Of a DNA stretch of 63,751 nt, positions 34,701-42,729 are shown in pieces. Each line of letters starts with the position of its first letter. Position 1 is the stretch's first letter. The DNA is taken from contig JACRHD010000066.1 in assembly GCA_016234115.1 (NCBI GenBank), positions 1 through 63,751 on the forward strand, given 5' to 3'. Source of the DNA: Nitrospirota bacterium. Its GTDB lineage: Bacteria > Nitrospirota > Thermodesulfovibrionia > UBA6902. The position numbers were made by a program, and so were the translations under genes. The notes beneath the pieces were generated by a model that saw only the letters and a list, made by a program, of their open reading frames with translations, was not told the origin of the DNA and did not search any database.

Positions 34701-34877
34701 AGCCTCGGGGCAGGTGACTCGGAAACATCCGACTGTGATCCGGTGGCCAAGACCGCGGAAGTCGAGTTAAAGTTCGACAGACGCGTTGTCCCGACGGGCT
34801 CATGGCTCTGGAAGGCGGAATTCGACTTTAACGGCAAGCATTATGTCGTAAACAACATTCCACCGCTCGCGCCATAG
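31749..34877 (+). CDS. Secreted alpha-toroid and PKD repeat protein
   Basis: A 1042-aa exported protein. The signal peptide has a hydrophobic core LFLLVFLMSFCLFLVQPVLA. Two stretches resemble prenyltransferase/squalene-cyclase type toroid repeats: about residues 135-320 (IDRGLRYLYQSE, STGMALIALENHG) and 530-700 (DHWLLYSQNANGGFGY, GAGLIMLKYLG). Between them (about 382-514) are two PKD-like modules, each with a WGDG strand and a HTYPGAGDY or HSYAEGGTY turn. Two more PKD domains follow (PPVADAGGPYPDVNAGQTVQLDGSGS and PVALTNGPW), and a CARDB-like end. There is no membrane anchor or sorting signal. No catalytic residues can be assigned. The start at 31749 is preceded by a GGGGGGAG run. Confidence 0.8.
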   Translation: MKHKFVATYRKHLFLLVFLMSFCLFLVQPVLADPLVVRVQPSGEAFSNAYVISGEARTYFGNVEGGTPPYSARWELSNGTDTGFAGVGDPRYIPIDGQAFGSAGDHWARLTVTDADGASSSATIGLKVIAAADDTMNRRKNSAIDRGLRYLYQSEILTASGSYWPGSGEPVASTGMALIALENHGHNLQSPDSDIYKKSAQQGVQYLLNNAYNVPLADQVCIGNPEANDGDADNDGIGVIFTPLGNNGQYWDEMYIDPIAMLALVNSCDEAFARTLTADTTSGDVNGMTLWDIIVDAKDFLAYSQNDNQSSSGSGYFSCEGMDSSMWGNISGLTLNGVGADMWVDSSWYYDYSDDWNSYAQVYLTGPVVSDFYAFKYNPEELPCPGDFEVDWGDGSPVETFHTEVDCTQWPWIDVYGALHTYPGAGDYTISVSYEGTFFAAMTVTATEASSFTCPGAFELDWGDGTSTSIEGWDDCPDYTWTDGLSHSYAEGGTYTVSAYHDGVFICSSDVTVAGTSGACENVPGNGWRYERNYPDSDNSVTQWPVLALQEARDRWGINLNPNVNTELDHWLLYSQNANGGFGYTGGEDYNWLNFPKTGAGLIMLKYLGQTPAEPRVSNALSFLDLNWDWENLGHMYGMYGFYKGMKLLGLADLDGRAWEDIYTEYLVANQWASNAWGDNGYWFDQNFSTYTALAILAPAVAGLPPVADAGGPYPDVNAGQTVQLDGSGSYHQDSARSIVKYEWDFNSSNGLWWDTKPAPDAGEGAVGMAADASYPDAGSDQTYTVTLRVTDDGAPVQTDTDTAAVNVTSGEVAPVALTNGPWTGLPNDVITFDGSASHDPNSCTTAGDPSCLGDSIVLYEWDLDGDGNFNEPGDDGTPVTPGDYSVVTKSFPEPISLSAVLRVTDEYGKQGVSAAAYNIISIAIVYGQEYSTCFKVKIDRFNERHGISVIFQNLGNGDAENLVMTLMQTPTNLSILKSVVNIGSLGAGDSETSDCDPVAKTAEVELKFDRRVVPTGSWLWKAEFDFNGKHYVVNNIPPLAP

Positions 34878-34913
34878 GCGCAGGCAGTGTCAATGTCTGA
34901 GACGCTGTAAACG

Positions 34914-34948
34914 GGAGGAGGGGGTATTATGAAATATCCCCTCCTTTC
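34914..34948 (+). terminator. Probable terminator after the PKD protein
   Basis: AGGAGGGGGTATT pairs with AATATCCCCTCCT around a tiny loop. It is a strong stem but followed only by TTTCC, so termination may be partial. Confidence 0.55.
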
Positions 34949-35119
34949 CACTTCATCTTCTTCTTATGGATCCTGTTTGACCAAAACAGTGGAAATCAAC
35001 TTCATGGTCCTTTTCTCATGTTAATGAAACGAGGTTTGTCGCATTGCCAACAGCGCCGAAACTCCATATAATAAACAGAAACAAATATCACTAACCAACA
35101 GGAAAGAGAGAAATGCAGT

Positions 35120-35962
35120 ATGAAAAAGAACAGGAGCCTGTATTTTTTCCTTTGCGCGTTATTCTGCATTCCGATTGTTATTAATAATGCATTCGCGCAG
35201 AATCTGCCTTCGGAAAAAGCGCCGGAGCAAAATGGTCCGCAGGAAAAGCCCCCTGCCGTAAGTGTCCCTCTGCAAAGGCCCTTTGAGCCTAAGGCCCCGC
35301 AGGCGCAGGGACAAGCGGCGATAAACATCGAGAAGGCCGCGCCGGGTATTTTCCGCATCGGCGAAATTACCATAAACAAGAAAATAGGGTCCGTTTCGTT
35401 TCCTGCCCGGATCAACATGGACAAGGGACTCCTGGAATATCTTATAGTCAATAAGGGGGGCAAAACTCACGAAAGTCTCTTGAGGACGGATGTGACGCCT
35501 TATGATCTTCAGATCGCTTTTTTGCTCATCGGGTTTGAGGGTTCGGACCGTCCCCTTAAGGGGCAGGGAGACCCTGAAAGGCCTAAGGGCGAACCTGTGG
35601 AAATAACAATCGCCTTCAATGATAAAGAAGACAGGACCGTACAGGTAAAAGGCGAGGATTGGATCATCATAAAAAATAAGGATGAACAGAGGAACGTAGA
35701 GAAACTGGATTATGTTTTCACAGGCTCTATGGTCTATAACGGGCAATTTCTCGCCCAGAGCAGCGGGTCCATTGCCGCCCTGTACCACGACCCGGCCGCC
35801 TTGATCGACAATTCCTCAACAGGCGGGGAAAGCGATGATATATGGTTTGTCAAGGAAGGGGCCGTCCCCGCTGTGGGGACACCCGTCAAGGTAAATATAA
35901 AGGCGATAGGCACACGGGCAAAAGGTCCCGGAAGGGGCATCTTCAAAAAGGAGGCTCAATGA
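35120..35962 (+). CDS. YdjY-domain secreted protein
   Basis: A 280-aa protein with the signal peptide MKKNRSLYFFLCALFCIPIV ending near NAFA. A Pro-rich linker occupies residues 28-72. The YdjY domain follows: KKIGSVSFPARINMDKGLLE, GGKTHESLLRTDVTPYDLQIAFLLIG, and a second half with VEKLDYVFTGSMVYNGQFLAQ and SGSIAALYHDPAALIDN. YdjY domains have no established function. The ATG of the next gene overlaps its stop (ATGA), so the two are translationally coupled and probably act together. Confidence 0.88.
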   Translation: MKKNRSLYFFLCALFCIPIVINNAFAQNLPSEKAPEQNGPQEKPPAVSVPLQRPFEPKAPQAQGQAAINIEKAAPGIFRIGEITINKKIGSVSFPARINMDKGLLEYLIVNKGGKTHESLLRTDVTPYDLQIAFLLIGFEGSDRPLKGQGDPERPKGEPVEITIAFNDKEDRTVQVKGEDWIIIKNKDEQRNVEKLDYVFTGSMVYNGQFLAQSSGSIAALYHDPAALIDNSSTGGESDDIWFVKEGAVPAVGTPVKVNIKAIGTRAKGPGRGIFKKEAQ

Positions 35963-37128
35963 AACTGCTGGCCGGATTACTTCTGATTATGCTGACATGC
36001 CTGCCGCTCCCGCTCAATTCGTACGCCGGGAATACGGTAAGCTCGTCAACGACGGACGTCTCTCTTAAAAATGAGGTCGAAAGCGCTATCGGCAAAGGAC
36101 TTACGTGGCTTGCCGCCCGGCAGAACCCGGAGGGGTGGTGGTCTCAGCAGGAGCATCCCGCATTAACGGCCCTTGCGTTAATGTCGTTTCAGGGAGACCC
36201 TACGGGTTTTTATAAGAAGAAATATGCGGACCGGATCAATAAAGGATATGATTTTCTAAGGACTGCCGTGAAGCCGGACGGCTCCATTTATATCAAGGAC
36301 GTTTACGTCAATTACAACACCGCCGTATGCAACACCGCGTTTGTAGTGGCCGGGCGTCCTGAATTCGAGCCGATCATAAAGAACGCCCGCGACTACCTCA
36401 TCGGCAGCCAGCATGACGAAGGGGAGGCCGGCATGGCCGATTCACCATATGACGGCGGCATCGGCTATGGACGCACCGACAGAAACCCTGACCTTTCCAA
36501 TACGGTCCTGGCCCTGGAATCCATCTACTACAGCCGTTACCTGAAGGGGGAGGAAGACGCAGACCTCAACTGGGAGGCCGCTATAAAGTTCATAACCCGC
36601 ACCCAGCACCTGCCCGGATATAATGACGAGAAATGGGCCAGCGATGACCCGTACAATAAGGGAGGCTTCGCATATTTCCCCGGAAACAGCAGGGCCGGAG
36701 ACATGACGCTTCCCGACGGCAAGGTGGTCCCACGGGCCTACGGCAGCATGAGCTACGCGGGTCTTCTGAGTTACATATACGCCCAGATGGACAGAAACGA
36801 TCCCCGGGTAAAGGCAGTCTACGAATGGCTGGGCCGGAACTTTTCCGTCGATGAGAACCCCGGCGCCGGAGAGAGAGGACAGGACGGCCTTTACTATTAC
36901 TATCATACTATGGCAAAGGGACTTTCCCTTTACGGCGCGGACAACATAAAACTTGCCGACGGCAGGATGGTCAACTGGCGTGAGGCGCTTGCAAAGAAAT
37001 TGATGAACCTGCAAAACAGCGAGGGTTTCTGGGTAAATGAAAAGAGCGCCCGCTGGATGGAGAAGGACCCCGTGCTGGTGACGGCCTATTCTCTGCTGGC
37101 GCTGGAGATGGTGTGGAGAGGGATGTAA
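35959..37128 (+). CDS. Secreted prenyltransferase/squalene-oxidase-repeat protein
   Basis: A 389-aa exported protein with signal peptide MKLLAGLLLIMLTCLPLPL ending near SYAG. The mature part carries toroid repeats: GKGLTWLAARQNPEGWWSQQ, ALTALALMSFQGD, NTVLALESIYYSRYL, MSYAGLLSYIYAQMDRND, and a final NSEGFWVNEKSARWMEKDP. Classical cyclase DxDD or protein-prenyltransferase zinc motifs are not evident, so catalysis should not be assumed. AAGGAGG inside the YdjY gene serves this ATG. It is coupled to the YdjY gene and just upstream of the ebo cluster; whether it belongs to that cluster is unknown. Confidence 0.85.
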   Translation: MKLLAGLLLIMLTCLPLPLNSYAGNTVSSSTTDVSLKNEVESAIGKGLTWLAARQNPEGWWSQQEHPALTALALMSFQGDPTGFYKKKYADRINKGYDFLRTAVKPDGSIYIKDVYVNYNTAVCNTAFVVAGRPEFEPIIKNARDYLIGSQHDEGEAGMADSPYDGGIGYGRTDRNPDLSNTVLALESIYYSRYLKGEEDADLNWEAAIKFITRTQHLPGYNDEKWASDDPYNKGGFAYFPGNSRAGDMTLPDGKVVPRAYGSMSYAGLLSYIYAQMDRNDPRVKAVYEWLGRNFSVDENPGAGERGQDGLYYYYHTMAKGLSLYGADNIKLADGRMVNWREALAKKLMNLQNSEGFWVNEKSARWMEKDPVLVTAYSLLALEMVWRGM

Positions 37129-37137
37129 CATGACGAT

Positions 37138-37168
37138 CTCAAATTTCAGATTTCAAATTTCAGATTCA
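37138..37168. repeat. Heptanucleotide array upstream of eboD
   Basis: AAATTTC, AGATTTC, AAATTTC, AGATTCA. It fills most of the 51-bp gap between the toroid gene and eboD. Confidence 0.75.
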
Positions 37169-37179
37169 CCGCAACCAAA

Positions 37180-38391
37180 ATGAAAATAATTCAACAGCAG
37201 TTCACGGTGAGCTATTCATACCCCGTCATTTTCACCCGCGACGTCTTCGGCGTCCCTAATCGCGCCCTTTCGGATATTTTGCCGTCCTCCGGCCAGCAGA
37301 AGAACAGGGTGCTTGTTGTGATCGATTCCAGGGTATTCGACGCGACCCCCGGGTTGATAGAGAAGATCGAGAAATATGCCAGCCGTAACGGCGGCGTGAT
37401 GGAATTTATCACTTCCCCCGTCATCATAAAAGGCGGGGAAGAATGCAAGAAGGACCACTCCGAAGTGGAGAAGATCCACGCTCTTATAGAAAAGAACCAC
37501 ATGTGCCGGCATTCTTTTGTGCTGGCCCTCGGAGGGGGGGCGGTGCTTGATGTGGCCGGCTATGCCGCGGCGACCGCCCACAGGGGCCTCCGCCTCATCC
37601 GCGTGCCGACCACGACGCTCGCTCAAAATGACGCGGGGGTCGGCGTAAAAAACGGGATCAACGCATTCGGCAGGAAGAATTTCATCGGCGCCTTTGCGCC
37701 GCCTTACGCGATCATCAATGATTTCGATTTTCTTAAAACGCTCCCGGCAAGGACCCTTCGGGCCGGGCTTGCGGAGGCGGTGAAAGTCGCCCTTATAAAG
37801 GACAGGGACTTTTTTGATTTCCTGTATAACGAGAGACGCAGGCTTTCCACGTTTGTCCCTGAAGTCATGGAGCGGGCCATCATCAGGTGCGCGGAGCTGC
37901 ATATCGAGCACATTGGCACAAGCGGAGACCCCTTTGAATTCGGTTCTTCGCGGCCGCTTGATTTCGGCCACTGGTCGGCCCATAAGATTGAAGAGCTGAC
38001 GGAAGGCGAGGTCCAGCACGGCGAAGCGGTGGCGATGGGGATCGCCCTTGATTCGCTATACTCCCGCTGCTGCGGACTCATCAGCGAGATCGATTTGCAC
38101 AGGATATTCTCGACGCTGGAGGAGATAGGGTTCGATCTTTATCACTGGGCCCTCAGTTGGATAGACATAAAGGGCGCTATCCGGGAATTTCAGGAGCATA
38201 TCGGGGGCGAACTCACCCTCCCCCTTCTGAAGGGAATCGGCGACAAGATCGAGACGCGGGAAATAGATTCTAATTTGTTTAAGCAGTGTGTTAATATCCT
38301 TGCTGAGAGGAGCAAAGGAAAGGAGAGCAAAAATGTCCATGGAGATCTCCCCGATGTCGGCCGTGCAGGCGCTGGAAACCTACTTCCTTGA
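37180..38391 (+). CDS. eboD: Dehydroquinate synthase-like sugar phosphate cyclase EboD
   Basis: A 403-aa member of the AroB/sugar-phosphate-cyclase fold. The NAD-binding GGGAVLDVAGYAAATAHRG is near residue 115, RVPTTTLAQNDAGVGVKNGI near 142, and the metal-ligand region RAGLAEAVKVALIKD near 195, with later His ligands in DFGHWSAHKIEEL and HGEAVAMG. In the ebo cluster this enzyme is EboD and its substrate is unknown; it should not be annotated as shikimate-pathway AroB. It is first in the plus-strand run and its 3' end overlaps eboA by 59 bp. The weak Shine-Dalgarno leaves the start slightly open. Confidence 0.85.
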   Translation: MKIIQQQFTVSYSYPVIFTRDVFGVPNRALSDILPSSGQQKNRVLVVIDSRVFDATPGLIEKIEKYASRNGGVMEFITSPVIIKGGEECKKDHSEVEKIHALIEKNHMCRHSFVLALGGGAVLDVAGYAAATAHRGLRLIRVPTTTLAQNDAGVGVKNGINAFGRKNFIGAFAPPYAIINDFDFLKTLPARTLRAGLAEAVKVALIKDRDFFDFLYNERRRLSTFVPEVMERAIIRCAELHIEHIGTSGDPFEFGSSRPLDFGHWSAHKIEELTEGEVQHGEAVAMGIALDSLYSRCCGLISEIDLHRIFSTLEEIGFDLYHWALSWIDIKGAIREFQEHIGGELTLPLLKGIGDKIETREIDSNLFKQCVNILAERSKGKESKNVHGDLPDVGRAGAGNLLP

Positions 38392-38644
38392 CAATCGCGC
38401 AAGGCTGCTTGAAATAGCCTCGTTTCTCGACCGCATCGACAGGTACAAGGAATCCTCGGCGGCGAAAGACGACTTCCGCTACAAGTCTTTCATAAAAGCG
38501 CTCAGGCTCGTCATTGAGTGCGGAAAAGACAGGACCCAGAATGTTCAGCTCCTGTTCAGCGATTTATCGGCGGGGCCGATTGAAAATGCTGCCGGACTGA
38601 AGGCGCACGGGGCCTGGGAAGGGGCCTTCCGTGAAGGCAATTGA
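38333..38644 (+). CDS. eboA: EboA-like protein
   Basis: A 103-aa helical protein (AVQALETYFLDNRARLLEIA, then FRYKSFIKALRLVIECG). I identify it as EboA mainly from position, between EboD and the TatD-like EboB; the sequence alone is not decisive, and the protein appears short for EboA as I remember it. AAGGAGAGC lies upstream of the ATG. It overlaps eboD at its start and the next gene by 14 bp at its end, so all are one transcription unit. Confidence 0.55.
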   Translation: MSMEISPMSAVQALETYFLDNRARLLEIASFLDRIDRYKESSAAKDDFRYKSFIKALRLVIECGKDRTQNVQLLFSDLSAGPIENAAGLKAHGAWEGAFREGN

Positions 38645-39434
38645 TCCTCATATCCACATGGTCTCAAGGACCACGGATGATTACCTTGCCCTTGCGATAA
38701 ACGGGATACATACTATTACCGAACCTGCTTTCTGGCCGGGATTCGACCGCAAAGGCGTAGACGGTTTTCACGACTATTTCCACCATCTCACCGTTGTGGA
38801 GCCGGCGCGCGCCGCGAGGTTCAGGATACGGCATTACTGCTGGATAGGCCTTAACTCCAAGGAGTCCGAAAACCCGGAATTAGCTGAAGAAGTGTTGAAA
38901 ATAATCCCCCAATACCTCGACAGGCCCACAGTGCTGGGACTCGGAGAGATAGGTCTGAACAAGAACAGCCTTAACGAGATAAAGGCGCTGGAAAGGCAGC
39001 TTGGTATCGCCGCGGAAAGAAATGATATGATTCTGGTCCATACCCCCCACCTCGAGGACAAGCTCAAAGGCACACGCATAATCATGGACATGATCCTGAG
39101 CGACAAACGCCTCAGTCCTTCCCGCGTGCTTATAGACCACGCTGAAGAGCACACCATCGGGGAGATAAAAGACAACGGTTTCTGGTTCGGCCTTACACTT
39201 TATCCGAACTCAAAGGGCAGTCCCGAGCGCGCGGTCGATGCCGTAGAGGTATTCGGCCCGGACAATATCTGCATCAACTCATCCGCCGACTGGAGCGTCA
39301 GCGATCCCCTGGCGACTGTGAAATGCGCGAATGAAATGAGAAGAAGGGGGCATCCCGAGGCGACAATCCATAAGGTGTTTTACGAAAACCCGAAGGCCTT
39401 TCTGGGCCAATCCCCGAAATTCAGGGCGGAATGA
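38631..39434 (+). CDS. eboB: TatD-like metal-dependent hydrolase EboB
   Basis: A 267-aa TIM-barrel hydrolase. It begins with the metal-binding DPHIHM motif (residues 4-9). LGLGEIGLNK near 105 supplies the catalytic Glu, MILVHTPH near 137 and VLIDHAEEH near 170 supply His ligands, and INSSADWSVSDP near 222 supplies the terminal Asp. This is the amidohydrolase/TatD ligand set. In ebo clusters the TatD-like protein is EboB. The start codon is GTG at 38631, inside the eboA end, and the ATGA overlap with eboE continues the coupling. The substrate is unknown. Confidence 0.82.
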   Translation: MKAIDPHIHMVSRTTDDYLALAINGIHTITEPAFWPGFDRKGVDGFHDYFHHLTVVEPARAARFRIRHYCWIGLNSKESENPELAEEVLKIIPQYLDRPTVLGLGEIGLNKNSLNEIKALERQLGIAAERNDMILVHTPHLEDKLKGTRIIMDMILSDKRLSPSRVLIDHAEEHTIGEIKDNGFWFGLTLYPNSKGSPERAVDAVEVFGPDNICINSSADWSVSDPLATVKCANEMRRRGHPEATIHKVFYENPKAFLGQSPKFRAE

Positions 39435-40531
39435 TCACCTACTGCACGAACATCCATCCCGGTGAAAGCTGGGATGAGGTGCTGGCGAATCTGAACACCT
39501 GTTTACCCGAAGTGAAAAAGGCCGTTTCGCCGGACCGGTCCTTCCCCGTAGGCATGAGGCTCTCAAATCACGCTTCACGGGAAATATCCGAAGAGGCCTC
39601 GTCGCGGTTTAAGGACTGGTGTCAACAGCATGATTATTACGTTTCCACAATAAACGGTTTCCCGTTCGGGACCTTCCATTCCTTAACCGTAAAAGAAAAT
39701 GTATACCTGCCTGACTGGCGGCATCCGGAGCGTGCTGAATACACAAAAAGACTGGCGCGTCTGCTGGACGCGTGGATGCCTCCGGGCAGGACGGGGTCGA
39801 TTTCCACTGTGCCCATCGGCTTCAGGAGACACACCGGACGCGGGGACTACGGTCTGATCAGAAATAACCTTACAGGCACGCTTGAGTATCTTGACGGTCT
39901 GAAGCAGAGGAGCGGCAAAGAGATTATTCTCTCCCTCGAGCCGGAGCCCGGGTGTCTCCTTGAGACGGCGGCGGACGTGGTGGAATTTTTTGAGGAGATG
40001 AGGTTCCCGGATGAGCTGAGTAGCGCAATCGGCGTCTGTTATGACTGCTGTCATCACGCAGTTGAATTTGAAGGGCCGCTTGAATCCCTCGCCCGGCTCT
40101 CCGACTGCGGTATAAAGATCGGCAAGCTGCAGGTATCGGCCGCCCTGAGTATTTTACACCGGCAGCGCGGGGCGCTGGATAAGTTTACCGAGCCGCGCTA
40201 TCTGCACCAGGTGGTCATTAGGCGACGGGACGGCGCGCTGGCGCGTTACGACGATCTGCCGGAGGCGTTAAGTGATTACAATAGTGAGACGGATGACGAG
40301 TGGCGCGTTCATTTTCATGTGCCCGTTTTTTTTGAAGGGACGGACACGTACGCGACAACTAAAAGCTTTACGGAAAAGGTCATCTCAATAATCGATAAAG
40401 ACATACTGCTTGAAGTCGAGACATATACCTATGATGTTCTGCCGCAGGAGCTGCGGATGAGGACGGTCACTGAGTTAATAATCCGGGAGATACAATGGGT
40501 GCAGGAGCAGCTCAAAGCGCAGAGAGCATAG
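39431..40531 (+). CDS. eboE: Metabolite traffic protein EboE (TIM barrel)
   Basis: A 366-aa xylose-isomerase-like TIM-barrel protein. YCTNIHPGESWDEVLANL at the N-terminus is a recognisable EboE feature. Metal-ligand positions appear in LSLEPEPGCLLETAADV (near residue 180), GVCYDCCHHAVEFE (near 208) and FHVPVFFEG (near 295). It starts with ATGA overlapping the eboB stop. In cyanobacteria an ebo cluster is required for export of the scytonemin monomer to the periplasm (established from memory, Nostoc). No scytonemin genes are seen here, so the cargo must be another metabolite. Confidence 0.88.
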   Translation: MITYCTNIHPGESWDEVLANLNTCLPEVKKAVSPDRSFPVGMRLSNHASREISEEASSRFKDWCQQHDYYVSTINGFPFGTFHSLTVKENVYLPDWRHPERAEYTKRLARLLDAWMPPGRTGSISTVPIGFRRHTGRGDYGLIRNNLTGTLEYLDGLKQRSGKEIILSLEPEPGCLLETAADVVEFFEEMRFPDELSSAIGVCYDCCHHAVEFEGPLESLARLSDCGIKIGKLQVSAALSILHRQRGALDKFTEPRYLHQVVIRRRDGALARYDDLPEALSDYNSETDDEWRVHFHVPVFFEGTDTYATTKSFTEKVISIIDKDILLEVETYTYDVLPQELRMRTVTELIIREIQWVQEQLKAQRA

Positions 40532-40618
40532 GGCAAAGCGTTAAAGCAAAGCAGAAGAGAAGGCAGCGAACAAAATGCTAAGGGCAGAAGGCGCAAAGTA
40601 TGGAACAGCTAAAACGAT

Positions 40619-40662
40619 ATGCGCTTTGCGCTATGCCCCATGCACTATGCGCTATGCGATTC
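40619..40662. repeat. Heptanucleotide array upstream of eboF
   Basis: GCGCTTT, GCGCTAT, GCCCCAT, GCACTAT, GCGCTAT. It ends five bases before the eboF ATG and creates a spurious N-terminal extension of the open frame. A looser GCAAAGC-like stretch precedes it (40530-40600). Confidence 0.85.
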
Positions 40663-40666
40663 TTAT

Positions 40667-42034
40667 ATGAAACGTACTGTCGTCCTTAACGTCGTCGGGC
40701 TTACCCGCTCTCTAATCGGAGGGCAAACGCCGAATTTACGGGCGCTGCTGTCAAACAGCGTAAACATAAAAGCGATCACCCCGGCCGTCACCTGCTCAAT
40801 GCAGTCGACTTACCTGACGGGAAGGCCCCCTTCGGAGCACGGCATAGTCGGCAACGGGTGGTACTTCCGCGACCTCTCGGAGGTCCTGTTCTGGAGGCAG
40901 TCGAACCGCCTCGTGCAGTCCGAAAAGATCTGGCATGTTGCAAAGCGGCGCGACCCTTCATTCACCTGCGCGAACAATTTCTGGTGGTACAACATGGCGA
41001 CCGACGCCGATTACGCGGTGACGCCGAGACCGCTGTATTGCGCCGACGGCAGGAAACTCCCTGACTGCTATTCCATTCCGGCGGATTTGCGAGACAGGTT
41101 TAACCGGGAGTTCGGCCTGTTTCCGCTTTTCCAGTTCTGGGGGCCTGCGACTTCCATCGTTTCCAGCGAATGGATCGGCAAGGCCGCAATGGCCGTTGAG
41201 GAAATGTATAAACCGGCCCTGAACCTTGTATATCTTCCGCACCTCGACTATGCGCTTCAGAAGGAGGGTCCCGACGGCGATATAGAAAAGGACCTCGCTG
41301 AAATCGACGCCCTCTGCGGCAGGCTCATCGGCTTCTTCCGGGACAGGGGATGCAGGGTGGTCGTGCTTTCGGAATACGGCATCACCGCGGTAAAAAATGC
41401 AATCCACCCAAACAGGATACTGAGGGACGCCGGATATCTTTCTCTTAAGGTCGATCTCGGCAGGGAATACATGGATTTCGGGACTTGCCGCGCCTTTGCG
41501 GTCTCGGACCACCAGGTTGCGCACATTTATATCAGGAAGAAAGAAGACATCCCGGCAGTGAAGGCGCTGTTCGGTAAGGCGCCGGGCGTGGAGAGTGTTT
41601 TGGATGAAGAAGGGAAAAGGCAATACGGTCTCGCTCACGAGAGGGCGGGAGAGCTGGTCCTCATCTCAAACAGCGACGCCTGGTTCACTTACTATTACTG
41701 GGCGGATGACGCAAAGGCCCCGGATTACGCAAGGACCGTAAACATCCATGCAAAGCCGGGTTACGACCCGTGCGAATTGTTCATAGACCCTGCCGTTTCA
41801 TTTCCAAAAATGAAGATAGGGTGGACGCTGCTGAAAAAAATTTTAGGTTTCCGGTACCTGATGGACGTAATCCCCCTCGATGCCGCGCTGGTCAAAGGCT
41901 CTCACGGCAGGGTGACTGATAACGACGATGAAGGGCCTTTATTCATGACAACGGAACCGAAGTTTGTTAATTCACAAACCGTAAAGGCGCGGGAAGTCTT
42001 TGAGCTCCTCCTAAATCATGTTTTCAACGATTAA
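40667..42034 (+). CDS. eboF: Alkaline-phosphatase-superfamily phosphodiesterase EboF
   Basis: A 455-aa nucleotide pyrophosphatase/phosphodiesterase-like enzyme. TPAVTCSMQSTYLTGRPPSE near residue 36 includes the nucleophile Thr in the TCSMQST segment. YLPHLDYALQK near 190, VVLSEYGI near 235 and KGSHGRV near 410 supply the remaining metal ligands. The start at 40667 (MKRTVVLNVVGL) excludes the array-derived extension. No clear ribosome-binding site is visible because the array occupies the leader. It overlaps eboC by 17 bp. Confidence 0.85.
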   Translation: MKRTVVLNVVGLTRSLIGGQTPNLRALLSNSVNIKAITPAVTCSMQSTYLTGRPPSEHGIVGNGWYFRDLSEVLFWRQSNRLVQSEKIWHVAKRRDPSFTCANNFWWYNMATDADYAVTPRPLYCADGRKLPDCYSIPADLRDRFNREFGLFPLFQFWGPATSIVSSEWIGKAAMAVEEMYKPALNLVYLPHLDYALQKEGPDGDIEKDLAEIDALCGRLIGFFRDRGCRVVVLSEYGITAVKNAIHPNRILRDAGYLSLKVDLGREYMDFGTCRAFAVSDHQVAHIYIRKKEDIPAVKALFGKAPGVESVLDEEGKRQYGLAHERAGELVLISNSDAWFTYYYWADDAKAPDYARTVNIHAKPGYDPCELFIDPAVSFPKMKIGWTLLKKILGFRYLMDVIPLDAALVKGSHGRVTDNDDEGPLFMTTEPKFVNSQTVKAREVFELLLNHVFND

Positions 42035-42727
42035 GAATTATCTCGAACTCTGCCGGATCGGCAATCTCCCGACTGTGTGGACGAACGTTCTTGCGGCGAT
42101 GATCCTTGCCGGGCCGGGATTTTCCATCCATGACTTTCCGGCGCTCTCTTTTCCATGTCGCTTTTTTATTCAGGCGGCATGTCTCTTAATGACGTCTTCG
42201 ACGCGGAAGGCGACAGGACAAAAAAGCCTTTCCGGCCGATTCCCTCCGGGCGGATTTCCGGCAGAAGCGCCTTTCGGTTTACAATCATACTTTTTGCGGG
42301 CGCGTTATCGCTTCTCGTATTTGTTCCCCATCGTGAGGCCGTCCTCGCCGGTATTACTCTTCTGACCCTGATTATTATTTATGATAAGTACCACAAGCCC
42401 AATCCTCTGAGTGTTATCCTTATGGCGGCGTGCAGGTTGATGGTCTTTGCAGTCGCTTCGATAGCAGTTACGGGGACGGTGGGAAAATTTGCGGCAACAG
42501 CGGGTCTTATTCAGTTTGCATATGTGCTTGTCGTCAGCATTGCTGCAAGGCGCGAAGTCGCCGGAGAGGCCCCTGACTCTGCTTCCGCAATTCCCTTCAT
42601 GATCGCCGGTATTTCTCTACTGGACGGCATTGTCATGGCAGTCCTCGAGTCGCCCGGATGGCTTGCGGCGGGAGTCGCCGGATTTGTACTGACATTGGCG
42701 GGGCAAAAATATTTCAGGGGAGATTGA
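42018..42727 (+). pseudogene. eboC: UbiA-like prenyltransferase EboC, frameshifted
   Basis: The reading is split between two frames: MFSTIKNYLELCRIGNLPTV from 42018, and from about 42140 the frame containing LFYSGGMSLNDVFDAEGD, where NDVFDAEGD is the UbiA-family Asp-rich motif. The shift equals a 1-nt loss near the TCTCTTTT or CTTTTTT runs at 42145-42165. Four or more hydrophobic helices follow (FTIILFAGALSLLVFV, LAAGVAGFVLTLAGQ). It could be a true inactivating deletion, a slippage site, or an assembly error. UbiA-like EboC is normally part of the cluster, so this affects whether the whole cluster works. Confidence 0.82.
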
Positions 42728-42729
42728 AG

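Noticed and set aside
37180-38391. Shikimate-pathway aroB
   Set aside because: The fold is the same, but overlap with eboA/B/E/F/C and the sequence context fit EboD, not a dedicated 3-dehydroquinate synthase.
42140-42170. Canonical -1 programmed frameshift site in eboC
   Set aside because: No proper X-XXY-YYZ heptamer in the zero frame and no obvious downstream pseudoknot; slippage remains possible but unsupported.
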